Of a stretch of DNA of 64,000 nucleotides, positions 33,664 to 44,863 are shown piece by piece (positions within the stretch are counted from its first letter, which is position 1; each line of letters begins with the position of its first letter). This DNA is from Begonia masoniana (Eukaryota > Streptophyta > Magnoliopsida > Cucurbitales > Begoniaceae): the NCBI GenBank assembly GCA_022432975.1, contig CM039512.1, forward strand, positions 30,231,574-30,295,573, written 5' to 3'. Made by a program: the position numbers and the translations under genes. The notes beneath the pieces were generated by a model, which did not search any database, was not told where the DNA came from, and worked only from the letters and a program-made list of their open reading frames with translations.

Positions 33664-34714
33664 CTACATCATAAGGTGTAACTGTAAGCCTAAGGCTTAG
33701 TAAGGAATGCAATACTATCACGAGTGCATGAATGCATAATTCAGAGAAAACATGCTCATAAATCATTTCTGGTTCATGTTCTTGTTCGTATTCATCATTC
33801 ATAATCATAGATCGTATTCATCTTTCATATCATTGTTCATATCGCTGAACCACATTCATCATTCGTATCATAGTTCATATCGCTGAACAATCTTCATCAT
33901 TCATATCATTGTTCATGTTGTGTGGGATGAGAGAGGATTTGTGCCGATAAAGGGGGTTCGACTGTGAGTTTGATCATGGTCCCTACTGCGGGTCGTATTC
34001 TTATGTCCTACTGCAGACTGTGACATATGCCGAACCGCCACCAACCCTCACTCATCCACGTTGTAGGGATTTTATCACCTTATCTTGTTCCTGAGAAAAC
34101 ATGCTTTTAAAACATTTTCGTGTGCATAAATCATTGATAATGCATGAGCATGGGATTCTTTATCTCATCCTAGCTATAGGACAAAACAATCATTCAGTGT
34201 GAAAACTTACCATCGAACTACTCATCAACATAAATGCTAGACAGTAACATGAAAGAACTACTGATCATCGTATGAGTTTCTACCTAGCATCCTTTGATGT
34301 AGGGTCCTATTGACCGGGAAACCTATACATTCACTTACCTGGTCTCCTTAACACTTTGAGCTCTTTCTCTTCAAACTTCTTCACCTAAAACATTCACATT
34401 GCAGTAGTTAAAACAAAGTCCTATAAGTTCTAACCTCAAGTCATCCTAGGGTCTAATAGACAAAGCCATCCTGAATCCTTAGTCTAACGCTCTGTGCAAA
34501 ATCTGAAATCCAAGAACTGAAATAGACAGATTCGACTACCGGTTACTCAGGGTTGATTGTTTTTAAATGTCCAAAACTGATTCGGAATGACATTACCACT
34601 CTCAGATTAACAATGAACTATATTATTACCCTGTTGTTTAAGGATTTGAGTTACGGGTTCAAGCTGAAAACAGAGCTAAACGATTAACTGATAACTACAT
34701 TGTCTAACTCATAC
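33664..34714 (-). other. Predicted two-intron leader module, Gypsy-6 3' LTR
   Basis: Minus strand: intron 1 is 34714-34385 (CTCGAG|GTATGAG ... GTTTTAG|GTGAAG), the mini-exon 34384-34339 (46 nt), intron 2 is 34338-33664 (CCAG|GTAAGTGA ... GATGTAG|GTGAAG), branch-like CTTACTAAG at 33704-33696. The hairpin is GGTC-AATAG-GACC at 34315-34303, a paired change from GGCC...GGCC. Confidence 0.62.
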
Positions 34715-35038
34715 CTCGAGCGTAAGGTAACCGAGAAATAGCAAGGGAACTGGTCGTCGAAGGAAGGATTACAGGCAGGCAGAGGGCGAGAGCTTGCGAG
34801 AGAAGGAATCGCCGAGAATGGAGGATGTCGGCTACAGTGAGTTAATGAGGTTTAAATCATTTCCACTTCCTTTAAATATCGGTCTAAGCCCTCTATTATT
34901 ACAACTTTGCCACTCGGCCTAGTTTAAACCCACATGTAATTAGTTACACTTGTCTTAAAATTCTAAACCGCGAAGATTAAATGTTCATGACCGTTAATAC
35001 AGTTAGGAAAATTACCTAGTCGTAACTCGGGTGTTACA

Positions 35039-36426
35039 TCCACCCCTCCTTAAACAAAATTTTCGTCCTCGAAAATTGCTTAAGCAAATAACTCCGGATA
35101 ATGGTCCAACATGTCCTGTCGCCGCTCCCAAGTGGCTTCTTCAATGCCGTGGTTTGTCCACAAAACTTTCACCAATGGGATTTCCTTGTTCCTTAGAGTT
35201 TTCACTGCAGAATCCTAAATTTGTACCGGTTTCTCCTCATACTCCAAAGTCGGTTCAATTTCGATTTCTAATGGCACCACAACATGCGTTGGATCACGTA
35301 TGCATTTCCTTAGCATTGACACATGAAAAACATTATGAACCTTCTCCAATGAAGGAGGTAATTGTAATCTGTAAGCTGTGTTTCCAACCTTTGCCAAAAC
35401 AAGGAATGGTCCAATGAACCGTGGGTTAAGCTTCCCTTTCTTGCCAAATCTTAGCACCCCTTTAAATGGTGAAATCTTCAGGAAGACTTCATCACCAACA
35501 GCAAACTCGAGGTCTCTCCTCCTTAGGTCTGCATAACTCTTCTGTCGACTTTGTGCAGTCATCATCCTGTTTCTAATAATGGCGATCTTATCTGACATTT
35601 GCTGCAAGATCTCAGGGCCCAAGAGCTTTGCTTCGCCAACCTCATCCCAATACAAGGGTGACCTGCACCTCCTGCCATAAAGCGCTTCATAAGGTGCCAT
35701 ACCAATGGTGGACTGATAACTATTGTTGTAAGAAAATTCAACTAACGGTAGATGTCTATTCCAAGTTGTCTGAAAGTCCAACACACATGCTCTCAACATA
35801 TCCTCAAGTATCTGAATGGTCCTCTCTGATTGGCCATCTGTCTGTGGATGAAATGCAGTACTGAAGGTTAACTTTGTTCCTAACGTGCCTTGCCAACTTT
35901 TCCAAAATCGTGAGGTGAACCTGGGGTCACGATCAGAGACAATGGATACCGGTGTTCCATGTAACCTTAGAATTTCTTGAACATACAAGTTCGCCAGTTG
36001 GTCCATTGTGTAGGTCATCTTTACAGGTAAGAAGTGAGCTGACTTGGTCATTCTGTCAATCACAACCCAAATACTATCATGTCCTTTAGTTGTCTTTGGC
36101 AAACCTACAACAAAATCCATGGCAATGTTTTCCCACTTCCACTCAGGGATAGGTAGAGGCTGAAGGGTTCCTCCAGGGCGTTGATGTTCTGCTTTAACTT
36201 GTTGGCATACCAAACATGATTCTACAAACTTAGCCACATCCCTCTTCATATTTGGCCACCAATAATATAGCCTTAAATCCCGATACATCTTGGTGTTACC
36301 AGGGTGCACAGAGAAAGAAGATGAATGGGCTTCGGCCAGAATTAACTTACGTAACCCTTCATCGCTAGGGACATTGTAACACCCGACATTTCGGCCAGGT
36401 GATTTTCTGACCATTTTCATTGTCAC
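35039..36426 (-). pseudogene. Gypsy-6 integrase and chromodomain tail
   Basis: The open segment 36426-35215 has 403 codons. Its first 18 or so come from solo LTR R, so integrase starts in-frame after the insertion. Zinc-binding residues H34, H41, C71, C74 and catalytic residues D104, D165, E201 (D-x60-D-x35-E) are all present. After GDEVFLKISPF and FHVSMLRKCI a TAG at 35215-35217 stops the frame. Past it the same frame reads VKTLRNKEIPLVKV and HGIEEATWERRQ to a natural stop at PELFA near 35075, the chromodomain-type tail. The polypurine tract GGAGGGGTGGA abuts the LTR. Well-preserved core but not translated from gag-pol any more. Confidence 0.9.
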
Positions 36427-36535
36427 CCTCTTATTTAACCTTTATGATTTAAAATTTAATGTTAAGATAAATTATTACAAGTTAAGTAAAACTAGGTTGG
36501 GTGGCAGTTTTGTAAATTAAAATCGATGGATTTAG

Positions 36536-36543
36536 TATAAATA
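36536..36543 (+). promoter_or_regulatory. TATA box of LTR R
   Basis: TATAAATA, 161 bp into the LTR. The same box lies at 31004-31011 and 50329-50336 (minus) in the Gypsy-5 LTRs. Transcription would start near 36570, so U3 is short and most of the 2.7-kb LTR would be transcribed leader. Confidence 0.65.
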
Positions 36544-36698
36544 GGAAATGGAAACCTTAAATCTCATTTATTGCCACTGTAGCCGACATTCCCTCTGGGC
36601 GATTTCTTCTCTTCCAAGTTCTTGCTCTCGGCTACCAGAACTTTCCTCTGCCGACGACCGGTTTCGAGCTTGCTCTTCTCTGCAAATCCACACCCGAG

Positions 36699-37727
36699 GT
36701 ATGAAATGGACAATGTAGTCATTCATTAGTAAATAGAGCTCTGTTTTCAGCTCGGCACTGAGTTCGGATATTTTTAGCAGTGGCCGAGTAGCTTTAGACT
36801 TTTTAAAATCTGAGAGTAGAAATGTCATCCCGAATCGATTCTGAGCATTTTAAGTAACCAACTCGGATTTAATCAATGGTAAAACCTGTCCACCTAGTTC
36901 CGGATTTCAGACTGCAGTGTGTCAACAGAGGAATCGGAATGACTTTAGCTATTAGATCCTAGGATGGTTTATGATTAGGACTATTAGGACTTTGTTTTAA
37001 CTACTGTAATGTACATGTTTTAGGTGAAGAAGTTTAAAGGAAAGAAGCTCGGATTGCTAAGGAATCCAGGTAAGTGAATGTGTTAAGATTTTCGGCCACT
37101 AGGGCCCTACACCGCAAGGGTATTAGGAAATCACTGAAATGTTAACTTGTTGACTAGGATTTGTTATTTCCACGACATGAAGAAGTTGTGTAAGTAAATG
37201 TAAAGTTACAGGATGTTCTACTTGTCCTTATGGTATGACTTTTCTCTGTGAACCTCATGTCTATGCATTATGCCCACGTTTATGATTAAGTAGAGAACAT
37301 GAAAAGTAAATGTAACCATAATTAAGTGCAGAACGGGGAAAAGACTATGCTATGTATGACTCGCGAATTCTCCCACTGGTGGAGGCCGAGTAATGATATG
37401 TATGACTCGCGAAATCTCCCACTGGTGGAGGCCGAGTTAATGATATGTATGGCTCGCGAATTCTCCCACTGGGGAGGCCGAGTGATGTATCATGATTGCC
37501 GCGATAGGCAAATGATTATGTACGACTGCCGCGATAGGCAAATGACTATGTACCCCAGTCTTCCTCCCTCGTTCCCTGCCTTAATACATGTTATGTAAAG
37601 GATAAAGATGAACATGAATGAAGAATGGTTTATGAACTTATGTCCCTTTAAATTGTGTACTCATGTATATCTGTCAGCATGCATTCCTTACTAAGCATTA
37701 GGCTTATAGTTAAACCTTATGGTGTAG
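36699..37727 (+). other. Predicted two-intron leader module in LTR R
   Basis: Intron 1 is 36699-37023 (CCCGAG|GTATGAAA ... GTTTTAG|GTGAAGAAG), the mini-exon 37024-37069 (46 nt), intron 2 is 37070-37727 (TCCAG|GTAAGTGA ... GGTGTAG|GTGAAGAAG). The branch-like CTTACTAAG at 37687-37695 lies 32 nt from the acceptor. The hairpin GGCC-ACTAG-GGCC is at 37094-37106. Clearest copy of the module. Confidence 0.65.
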
Positions 37728-38090
37728 GTGAAGAAGGTTCAGGTGAGGATGTTATGTTCAAAGAGGATGCTTAAGGCTGGTTGCTGGAGGATGCTCAAGG
37801 TGACAGTGCGGGACTGGAGAGGCGATTTATGACCCCTGGTTAAGACTCTTATGTTACAGTATGTTAAAGAATATGGTAGTTTAAGTAGGATGAGATTATT
37901 TAAAACGTTGAGCTTTGAAACTGTCTAGTGGATCACTGAGTCAGGGAATGATTATATAGATTTATAAATGGTCAGTTGCTTAAGTCTTCCGCTATATGCA
38001 TTTTGAATGAGTTGTGTTTTCTTTCTGTTGGAAGGAGTCATTTGATGATTTAGAGTTCTCTACCGTAAGACGGAAGCTGGAAGAGGTAGT

Positions 38091-38630
38091 CTTCCGGCTG
38101 ACGTCATCGGCAGATGCCGAAGGAATAGTTGTTGATGGTTTAGTCTTCCGGCTGACGTCATCGGCAGATGCCGAGAGTTAATTGTTTGATGGTTTAGTCT
38201 TCCGGCTGACGTCATCGGCAGATGCCGAAGGAATAGTTGTTGATGGTTTAGTCTTCCGGCTGACGTCATCGGCAGATGCCGAGAGTTAATTGTTTGATGG
38301 TTTAGTCTTCCGGCTGACGTCATCGGCAGATGCCGAAGGGTAGTTGTTTGTTGGTTTAGTCTTCCGGCTGACGTCATCGGCAGATGCCGAAGGAATAGTT
38401 GTTGATGGTTTAGTCTTCCGGCTGACGTCATCGGCAGATTGCCGAGAGTTAATTGTTTGATGGTTTAGTCTTCCGGCTGACGTCATCGGCAGATGGCCGA
38501 AGAATAGTTGTATGATGGTTTAGGTCTTCCGGCTGACGTCATCGGCAGATGCCGAAGAATAGTTGTATGATGGTTTAGTCTTCTGGATGACGTCACCGGA
38601 AGATGTAAAATGTGTTTTGTCGCTTAGCGA
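38091..38630 (+). repeat. 54-bp tandem array, about 10 units, with TGACGTCA
   Basis: Units start CTTCCGGC at 38091, 38145, 38199, 38253, 38307, 38361, 38415, then 38470, 38526 and about 38580. Each has TGACGTCA followed by TCGGC-AGAT-GCCGA, a 5-bp stem with a 4-nt loop. Two alternating spacer types (GAGAGTTAATTG and AGGAATAGTTG) suggest a two-unit duplication step. Because 54 is a multiple of 3, one frame stays open on the minus strand, but I see no protein there. Confidence 0.93.
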
Positions 38631-39123
38631 CCGGAAGATGTAAAATGTGTTTTGTCGCTTAGTGACCGAATGATGTTTTAATTTAGCACGCGAGGCCCAC
38701 GTGCCCACCGGAAGATGTCTCCTTTTAGGTGATGATAAGCGAGTCACGCGTAATACACGTGATGACCGGACGACTAAATTTCTGAGGGTTGTCAACGCAT
38801 GCAACCTATGCAGACCCGAGTGGTATTTTGTTAAGAGAATTGAGGGCACTTCCTCTTTTCCCGAAATTGTCAAGAAACCGATGACCGAGTCCAGTCGCTC
38901 GACTCTGTGAAAGTTTGAGCCGACGAGGCGTGGGAAGTTGGGCATGAGAGGGTTCGTCTTCCTTAATGGTTCTGCGTCTCTATTACCAGTTTAGAAAAAA
39001 ATATATATGTAAAATGTGAAAGTCTGTTGAGAGGTAGTAAGTGAATGTAATAATAGCAAAAGTCAAGCAAACGATTAATGAAAGGACATGAACACGTGAC
39101 GGCTCCTGGCCGGGGTCGTTACA

Positions 39124-39333
39124 GACATACCATCTATCTCTAAACTTCAGGATCCCATCCTTGGAGAGACTAAACTCGGAGGTGGCGTCCTTCATCTTGA
39201 TCAATATTCTATTATTCTCCTCTAAGTTCTTCTGTTGTGCTTCTTTGATCTTTTCCAAAATGGTTGGTTGGATAGTTAGAGTAGCAAGTAGACTCGATAG
39301 TTCAGGAACTAACTCCAATTCCAATTTCTGAAT
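39124..39333 (-). pseudogene. Gypsy-6 RNase H to integrase linker
   Basis: The minus strand gives LELVPELSSLLATL and ATSEFSLSKDGILKFRDRWY, the linker before the integrase zinc region. A TAG at about 39331-39333 separates it from RNase H. It stops at the GACAT TSD of solo LTR R. Confidence 0.85.
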
Positions 39334-40050
39334 CTATGTCCTCAAAGGTATAGACACAGCTGATATCGCGGGTTGCATCGTTGTTGACATTCTGCTCAAG
39401 GCATCAGCTACAGCATTAGCCTTGCCTGGATGATACTTAATTTCGAAGTCATAGTCTTTAACAAATTCTAACCAACATCTCTGTCTCATGTTTAATTCTT
39501 TTTGAGTGAAGAGATATTTCAAGCTCTTATGGTCAGAAAATACTTCGCACTGTCGTCCATACAAATAGTGTCTCCAAATCTTTAGTGCAAATACAACTGC
39601 GGCTAATTCCAAATCGTGAGTGGGGTAGTTCTGCTCGTAACTTTTTAGCTGCCTAGAGGCATACGCTATAACTTTGCCTTCTTGCATCAAAACACACCCT
39701 AGTCCGACTTTGGACGCATCACAATAAACACTAAACTTCCCTTCTTCGGTTGGGAGGGTCAATAGTGGAGCTGTCGTTAACTTTAGTTTAAGTGTCAGGA
39801 AGCCATCTTCACAAGCTTTGGTCCAAGAGTATTTGGTGTCCTTCTTTGTCAAATTAGATAAAGGCTTAGCTATCATAGAAAATCCTTTAATAAACTTCCT
39901 ATAATAACCTGCCAAGCCAAGAAAACTACGGACTTCACCGACATTCCTTGGCTATGGCCAGTCCTTAACAGCCTGAATCTTGGTTGGGTCTACTGATATA
40001 CCTTCAGCAGATATGACATGGCCTAAAAAGTTGACCTTACTCAACCAGAA
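39334..40050 (-). pseudogene. Gypsy-6 RNase H
   Basis: Open part 39915-39334 holds RNase [14 protein letters not shown] (first Asp), [16 protein letters not shown] (Glu), [11 protein letters not shown] (Asp), ADALSR at the end. It is split from RT by a TAA at 40048-40050 (after LSKC) and a TAG near 39950. Only single-base changes are involved, so it was intact recently. Confidence 0.9.
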
Positions 40051-42318
40051 TTAACATTTAGATAACTTGGCATACAGTTGATGCTGTTTCAGGGTTGTCA
40101 AAACTATCCTTAAGTGTTCTGCATGGTCAGCTTCTGTCTGCGAGTATATAAGAATATCATCTATAAACACAATTACAAATTTGTCCAAATACTCACGAAA
40201 CACTCGATTCATTAAGTCCATGAAGGCTGCAGGTGCGTTGGTCAACCCGAACGACATCACCAGGAATTCATAATGTCCATAACGGGTGCTAAAAGCTGTC
40301 TTAGGTATGTCACTTTCCTTAACCTTCAGTTGGTAATACCCCGAACGTAAATCTACTTTTGAAAACACTTTTGCTCCTTGCAGTTGGTCAAACAAATCAT
40401 CAATCTGGGGCAAGGGGTACTTGTTCTTAATCGTCAGTTTGTTCAATTCTCTGTAATCTATGCACATCCTCAAAGAACCATCCTTCTTCTTGACAAATAA
40501 GACAGGCGCACCCCAGGGAGAGCTACTAGAGCGTATGAATCCCTTGTCTACTAACTCCTGTAATTGGACTTTTAATTCTTTTAATTCGACAGGTGCCATA
40601 CGGTAATGATTTTTAGACACAGGTAATGCCTCGGGATATGTATCAATTACAAACTCTATTTCCCTATCAGGTGGTAATCCTGGCAAATCGTCCAAGAATG
40701 CTTCAGGGAACTCTCGGACTATATAAATATCTTGTAGCTCTATCTTATTCTTCGCTCGGGTATCCATTACACTAGCTAGATAACAATCACAACCATCTTT
40801 CAATATCCGTTGAGCCTCTAGTGAAGTTATAATTGGCATTTTACTTATTTTTGGGATAGCTTGGAAGGTATAACGATCTCCATTTGGGGGTCGGAACTCT
40901 ACTAATCCAGACCTACAACTTATCGTGGCATAATGCCTGGATAACCAATCAATCCCTAATATCACCTCATACCCCTTCATGTCAATTACAACCAGTTCTA
41001 CATATAGTTTCTTACTTCCTAAGGTCACAACATCACCTTTAACAATTTGTTCAGAATGTAGGGACTTCCCCGATGGTAACATAACATCATATGACCTTTC
41101 GGCTAGTAGAAGTTCTAAGTTGTGTCGGCATACAAACAGAGTTGATATAAACGAGTGTGTAGCTCCCGTATCAATAAGCGTGTAAGCAGAAATACCACAG
41201 ATCATTATTGTACCTGTTATGACCGTATGCTGCATGGTTTCTTCATCTTCCATCATTGCATAGACTCTAGGTGCTACCCTTGCACGGTTTGGGTCTGGCG
41301 GCATGGGGCAATCTCTGGCTATATGTCCAACTTTGTCACACCTGAAGCATCGGCCGGAATGCAGCTTGCACTCACCATGGTGGTTCTTCTGGCAGTTGGG
41401 GCATAGAGGGGCCAATGGTCGTTTTCCCTTCCCTTGGTCATCATTTGGATTGAAGGGTCTCTTTATACCTTGCTGTTGTTGCTGTGGCCCTCTGTTCTGT
41501 TGTGGCTGCCATCCTTTGTTCTGACGGGGTGGCGGCTGAGTTTCCTTCGTGAACTTCCTTGGTTGCTCACGCTGTGCATGTGCTGTCATCTCAGCCTCTT
41601 CCAGCTCCAATGCCTTAGCCGTCACTTCTCCATAAGGTACATTGTGTATCCCAGCAGTCTTTACTTTCACGTACAAACTCGGCTTTAGTCCTTGAACAAA
41701 TTGGTAAATCTTGTCCTCATCATCCACAATCATTCGAGGGGCAAATCGTGACAAGGCATCAAACTTGCATATGTAGTCCGTCACAGAGCCCGTTTGTCGT
41801 AGATTCATGAACTCCTTCTTCTTGTTGGCCCGAACAGTCCTATTAAAGTACTTGTCAAAGAAAGCAACCTTGAACATTTCCCAGGTCATAGCTCCGGCAT
41901 TAGCGGTGTTCTGGATCGAATCCCACCAATGCCTTGCACCCAATTCCAAATGAAAGATAGCGTACGCGACCTTATCTCCTTCATCAACCTTTACATACTT
42001 GAACATATCTTCTATCTTTCGGATCCATTCCTCAGCATAAATGGGATCTGAAACATGTCCATTAAATACCGGGGGTCGAAGCCAGTGAAAACGCTCACCC
42101 CCATGATCATGAGTTGCATTATTACTGGAGTTGCCTTGCTCCTCCTTAGCAGTCATCAGTTGTTCAATCTGGTGAGATTGGCGCATGACCAACTCTGTCA
42201 ACTGAGCAATGGTATTGCTATCTTCATTGGTTTCTCTCTGCTGACCTCTAACCATATTGGGGTTCCTAAACACATAGTTATAGATACATCTTAACTTAGT
42301 GACATTTACTGAAATCAT
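40051..42318 (-). CDS. Gypsy-6 gag-protease-RT open frame (755 codons)
   Basis: Longest retrotransposon frame in the window. The likely start is Met22 (42255), [14 protein letters not shown], as in Gypsy-5 ([14 protein letters not shown]). Domains: gag core at about residues 90-195 ([29 protein letters not shown]); Gln/Pro-rich linker about 250-300; CCHC zinc knuckle C324, C327, H332, C337; protease DTG at 383-385 ([10 protein letters not shown]); RT from about 590 ([32 protein letters not shown]) to the intact metal-binding FIDD at 718-721. The frame ends at a TAA after LSKC where the family has Glu, which removes RNase H and integrase. Translation of gag and protease is conceivable; transposition alone is not. 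Confidence 0.88.
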   Translation of the reverse strand: MISVNVTKLRCIYNYVFRNPNMVRGQQRETNEDSNTIAQLTELVMRQSHQIEQLMTAKEEQGNSSNNATHDHGGERFHWLRPPVFNGHVSDPIYAEEWIRKIEDMFKYVKVDEGDKVAYAIFHLELGARHWWDSIQNTANAGAMTWEMFKVAFFDKYFNRTVRANKKKEFMNLRQTGSVTDYICKFDALSRFAPRMIVDDEDKIYQFVQGLKPSLYVKVKTAGIHNVPYGEVTAKALELEEAEMTAHAQREQPRKFTKETQPPPRQNKGWQPQQNRGPQQQQQGIKRPFNPNDDQGKGKRPLAPLCPNCQKNHHGECKLHSGRCFRCDKVGHIARDCPMPPDPNRARVAPRVYAMMEDEETMQHTVITGTIMICGISAYTLIDTGATHSFISTLFVCRHNLELLLAERSYDVMLPSGKSLHSEQIVKGDVVTLGSKKLYVELVVIDMKGYEVILGIDWLSRHYATISCRSGLVEFRPPNGDRYTFQAIPKISKMPIITSLEAQRILKDGCDCYLASVMDTRAKNKIELQDIYIVREFPEAFLDDLPGLPPDREIEFVIDTYPEALPVSKNHYRMAPVELKELKVQLQELVDKGFIRSSSSPWGAPVLFVKKKDGSLRMCIDYRELNKLTIKNKYPLPQIDDLFDQLQGAKVFSKVDLRSGYYQLKVKESDIPKTAFSTRYGHYEFLVMSFGLTNAPAAFMDLMNRVFREYLDKFVIVFIDDILIYSQTEADHAEHLRIVLTTLKQHQLYAKLSKC

Positions 42319-42402
42319 AAATACTTACAGTTGCTGGAGAGTACTCAAGTGACAATCTGTGCTGGGAGGCAGTCTACAGAATCGGATTCAGAACCTGGTT
42401 TA

Positions 42403-42414
42403 GCTCTGATACCA
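42403..42414 (-). promoter_or_regulatory. Primer-binding site of Gypsy-6
   Basis: The minus strand reads TGGTATCAGAGC, a perfect 12-nt match to the initiator tRNA-Met 3' end, 4 nt inside the 5' LTR. Confidence 0.95.
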
Positions 42415-42418
42415 TAAT

Positions 42419-44858
42419 TGTAACGACCCAGGAAGGATCGTCACGTAATTCATGACTTTACTCACTCCTTTCACTCTTTTATATATTCTTTTTTTTTTTA
42501 CTAAGCAGCGGAAATACTAATTCTGTAGTCACGTGTAGGACATGGACAATGAATAAGACATTTGGCTGGGGGATTTTTAAAAAAAGACATCTGCCGAACT
42601 CAACGACAAAACTTCACTCTCATCTGCCGATCACTAAACGACAAGGCAGGAGAGGGTTCACATCTACCGATAAACCAAAGTTACATCTTCCGGTTATCTC
42701 GTGCATTTCACGTGATTCATTAATCACCCATCGGTAGATGTAAGTTCTCACATCAACCGACAGTCACGTGTATCCCACACAATTCATTAAACGTTCGTCA
42801 GCAGATATACAACCGCATCTGCCGATGACGTTAGCCGGCAGATAATCAAACCGCGTCTGCCGATGTCGTCAGCAGGAGGGTATATAAACTACATCTGCCG
42901 ATGACGTCAGCAGGAGGATAAACAAACTGTATCTGCCGATGACGTCAGCAGGAAAAATATACAAACTACATCTACCGATGACTAGGCGACAGGGAAAAAG
43001 ACTCCTACATCACCCGATATAAACACACTGTATCTACCGACAGAAATCTCACTACTTCTACCGATAGCAAAAGAAATCCTGCGTCTACCGATAGAAAACA
43101 CACCACTCCTACCGGTAGGACTAAACAACATCTCCCAATAGACATGATCATAAGCAAGTCTTAAACTTTCCAGACTTAACATTTCTATAAACAGAAATCA
43201 ATGATTCCCTCAGAGTACCTATAGCGGAAGTCTTAAACAAAAGATATTCAATAAATTGTACCATCCTCAATTCAGTAACCAACCAGACAATTTCAAATCC
43301 CAGTACCATAACACAACTTCATTCCATTTATACTTCTATATTAAAAATCATTACTAACGTTCATAGAGCATAAACCAGAGTTTCCATCACCATCCAGCCA
43401 CAGACTTGCACCTTGAACACCATCCAGCAGCCAGTCCTAAACATCCTCATTGATCTTGAAATCCTCACCTGAATGTTCTTCACCTACATCATAAGGTGTA
43501 ACTGTAAGCCTAAGGCTTAGTAAGGAATGCAATACTATCACGAGTGCATGAATGCATAATTCAGAGAAAACATGCTCATAAATCATTTCTGGTTCATGTT
43601 CTTGTTCGTATTCATCATTCATAATCATAGATCGTATTCATCTTTCATATCATTGTTCATATCGCTGAACCACATTCATCATTCGTATCATAGTTCATAT
43701 CGCTGAACCATCTTCATCATTCATATCATTGTTCATGTTGTGTGGGATGAGAGAGGATTTGTGCCGGTAAAGGGGGTTCAACAGTGAGTTTGATCATGGT
43801 CCCTACTGCGGCTCGTATTCTTATGTCCTACTGCGGACTGTGACATACGCCGAACCGCCACCAACCCTCACTCATCCACGTTGTAGGGATTTTATCACCT
43901 TATCTTGTTCCTGAGAAAACATGCTTTTAAAACATTTTCGTGTGCATAAATCATTGATAATGCATGAGCATGGGATTCTTTATCTCATCCTAGCTATAGG
44001 ACAGAGCAATCATTCAGTGTGAAAACTTACCATCGAACTACTCATCAACATAAATGCTAGACAGTAACATGAAAGAACTACTGATCATCGTATGAGTTTC
44101 TACCTAGCATCCTTTGATGTAGGGTCCTATTGACCGGGAAACCTATACATTCACTTACCTGGTCTCCTTAGCACTTTGAGCTCTTTCTCTTCAAACTTCT
44201 TCACCTAAAACATTCACATTACAGTAGTTAAAACAAAGTCCTATAAGTTCTAACCTCAAGTCATCCTAGGGTCTAATAGACAAAGACATCCTGAATCCTT
44301 AGTCTAACGCTCTGTGCAAAATCTGAAATCCAAGAACTGAAATAGACAGATTCGACTACCGGTTACTCAGGGTTGATTGTTTTTAAATGTCCAAAACTGA
44401 TTCGGAATGACATTACCACTCTTAGATTAACAATGAACTATATTATTACCCTGTTGTTTAAGGATTTGAGTTACGGGTTCAAGCTGAAAACAAAGCTAAA
44501 CGATTAACTGATAACTACATTGTCTAACTCATACCTCGAGCGTAAGGTAACCGAGAAATAGCAAGGGAACTGGTCATCGAAGGAAGGATTACAGGCAGGC
44601 AGAGGGCGAGAGCTTGCGAGAGAAGGAATCGCCGAGAATGGAGGATGTCGGCTACAGTGAGTTAATGAGGTTTAAATCATTTCCACTTCCTTTAAATATC
44701 GGTCTAAGCCCTCTATTATTACAACTTTGCCACTCGACCTAGTTTAAACCCACATGTAATTAGTTACACTTGTCTTAAAATTCTAAACCGCGAAGATTAA
44801 ATGTTCATGACCGTTAATACAGTTAGGAAAATTACCTAGTCGTAACTCGGGTGTTACA
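42419..44858 (-). repeat. 5' LTR of Gypsy-6
   Basis: TGTAACGACCCAGG...GGGTGTTACA, 2440 bp; pairs with 32563-35038. Confidence 0.95.
43484..44534 (-). other. Predicted two-intron leader module, Gypsy-6 5' LTR
   Basis: Minus strand: intron 1 is 44534-44205, the mini-exon 44204-44159 (46 nt), intron 2 is 44158-43484. All splice-site bases are the same as in its 3' LTR. Confidence 0.62.
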
Positions 44859-44863
44859 GAAGA

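Larger units (their letters stand above)
32563..35038 (-). repeat. 3' LTR of Gypsy-6
   Basis: TGTAATGACCCG...GGGTGTTACA. Has one more copy than the 5' LTR of a 36-bp unit containing CATCTGCCGATGACGTCAG (33011-33110). Confidence 0.95.
36375..39123 (+). mobile_element. Solo LTR R (family R) nested in Gypsy-6
   Basis: A 2749-bp sequence, TGTAACACCCGAC...GGGTCGTTACA, flanked by the exact TSD GACAT (36370-36374 and 39124-39128). It is of the same family as the element it sits in, in the opposite orientation. It must be younger than Gypsy-6. Its TATAAATA is at 36536-36543. It carries the 54-bp array at 38091-38630. Confidence 0.95.
32563..44858 (-). mobile_element. Gypsy-6: young family R chromovirus nested in Gypsy-5
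   Basis: Minus-strand element with exact TSD GAAGA (32558-32562 and 44859-44863), LTRs of 2476 and 2440 bp, a perfect initiator tRNA-Met primer site (TGGTATCAGAGC, 42403-42414), polypurine tract AAGGAGGGGTGGA, and a nearly full gag-pol. By eye the LTRs differ at about 30 positions plus one 36-bp repeat unit, near 1%, so insertion is recent. The integrase region is cut by solo LTR R. Net length is about 9.5 kb. Confidence 0.95.

Noticed and set aside
38060..38486. Minus-strand frames with a repeating MTSAGRLNHQ peptide
   Set aside because: 54-bp repeat whose length is a multiple of 3; lies in a solo LTR leader.
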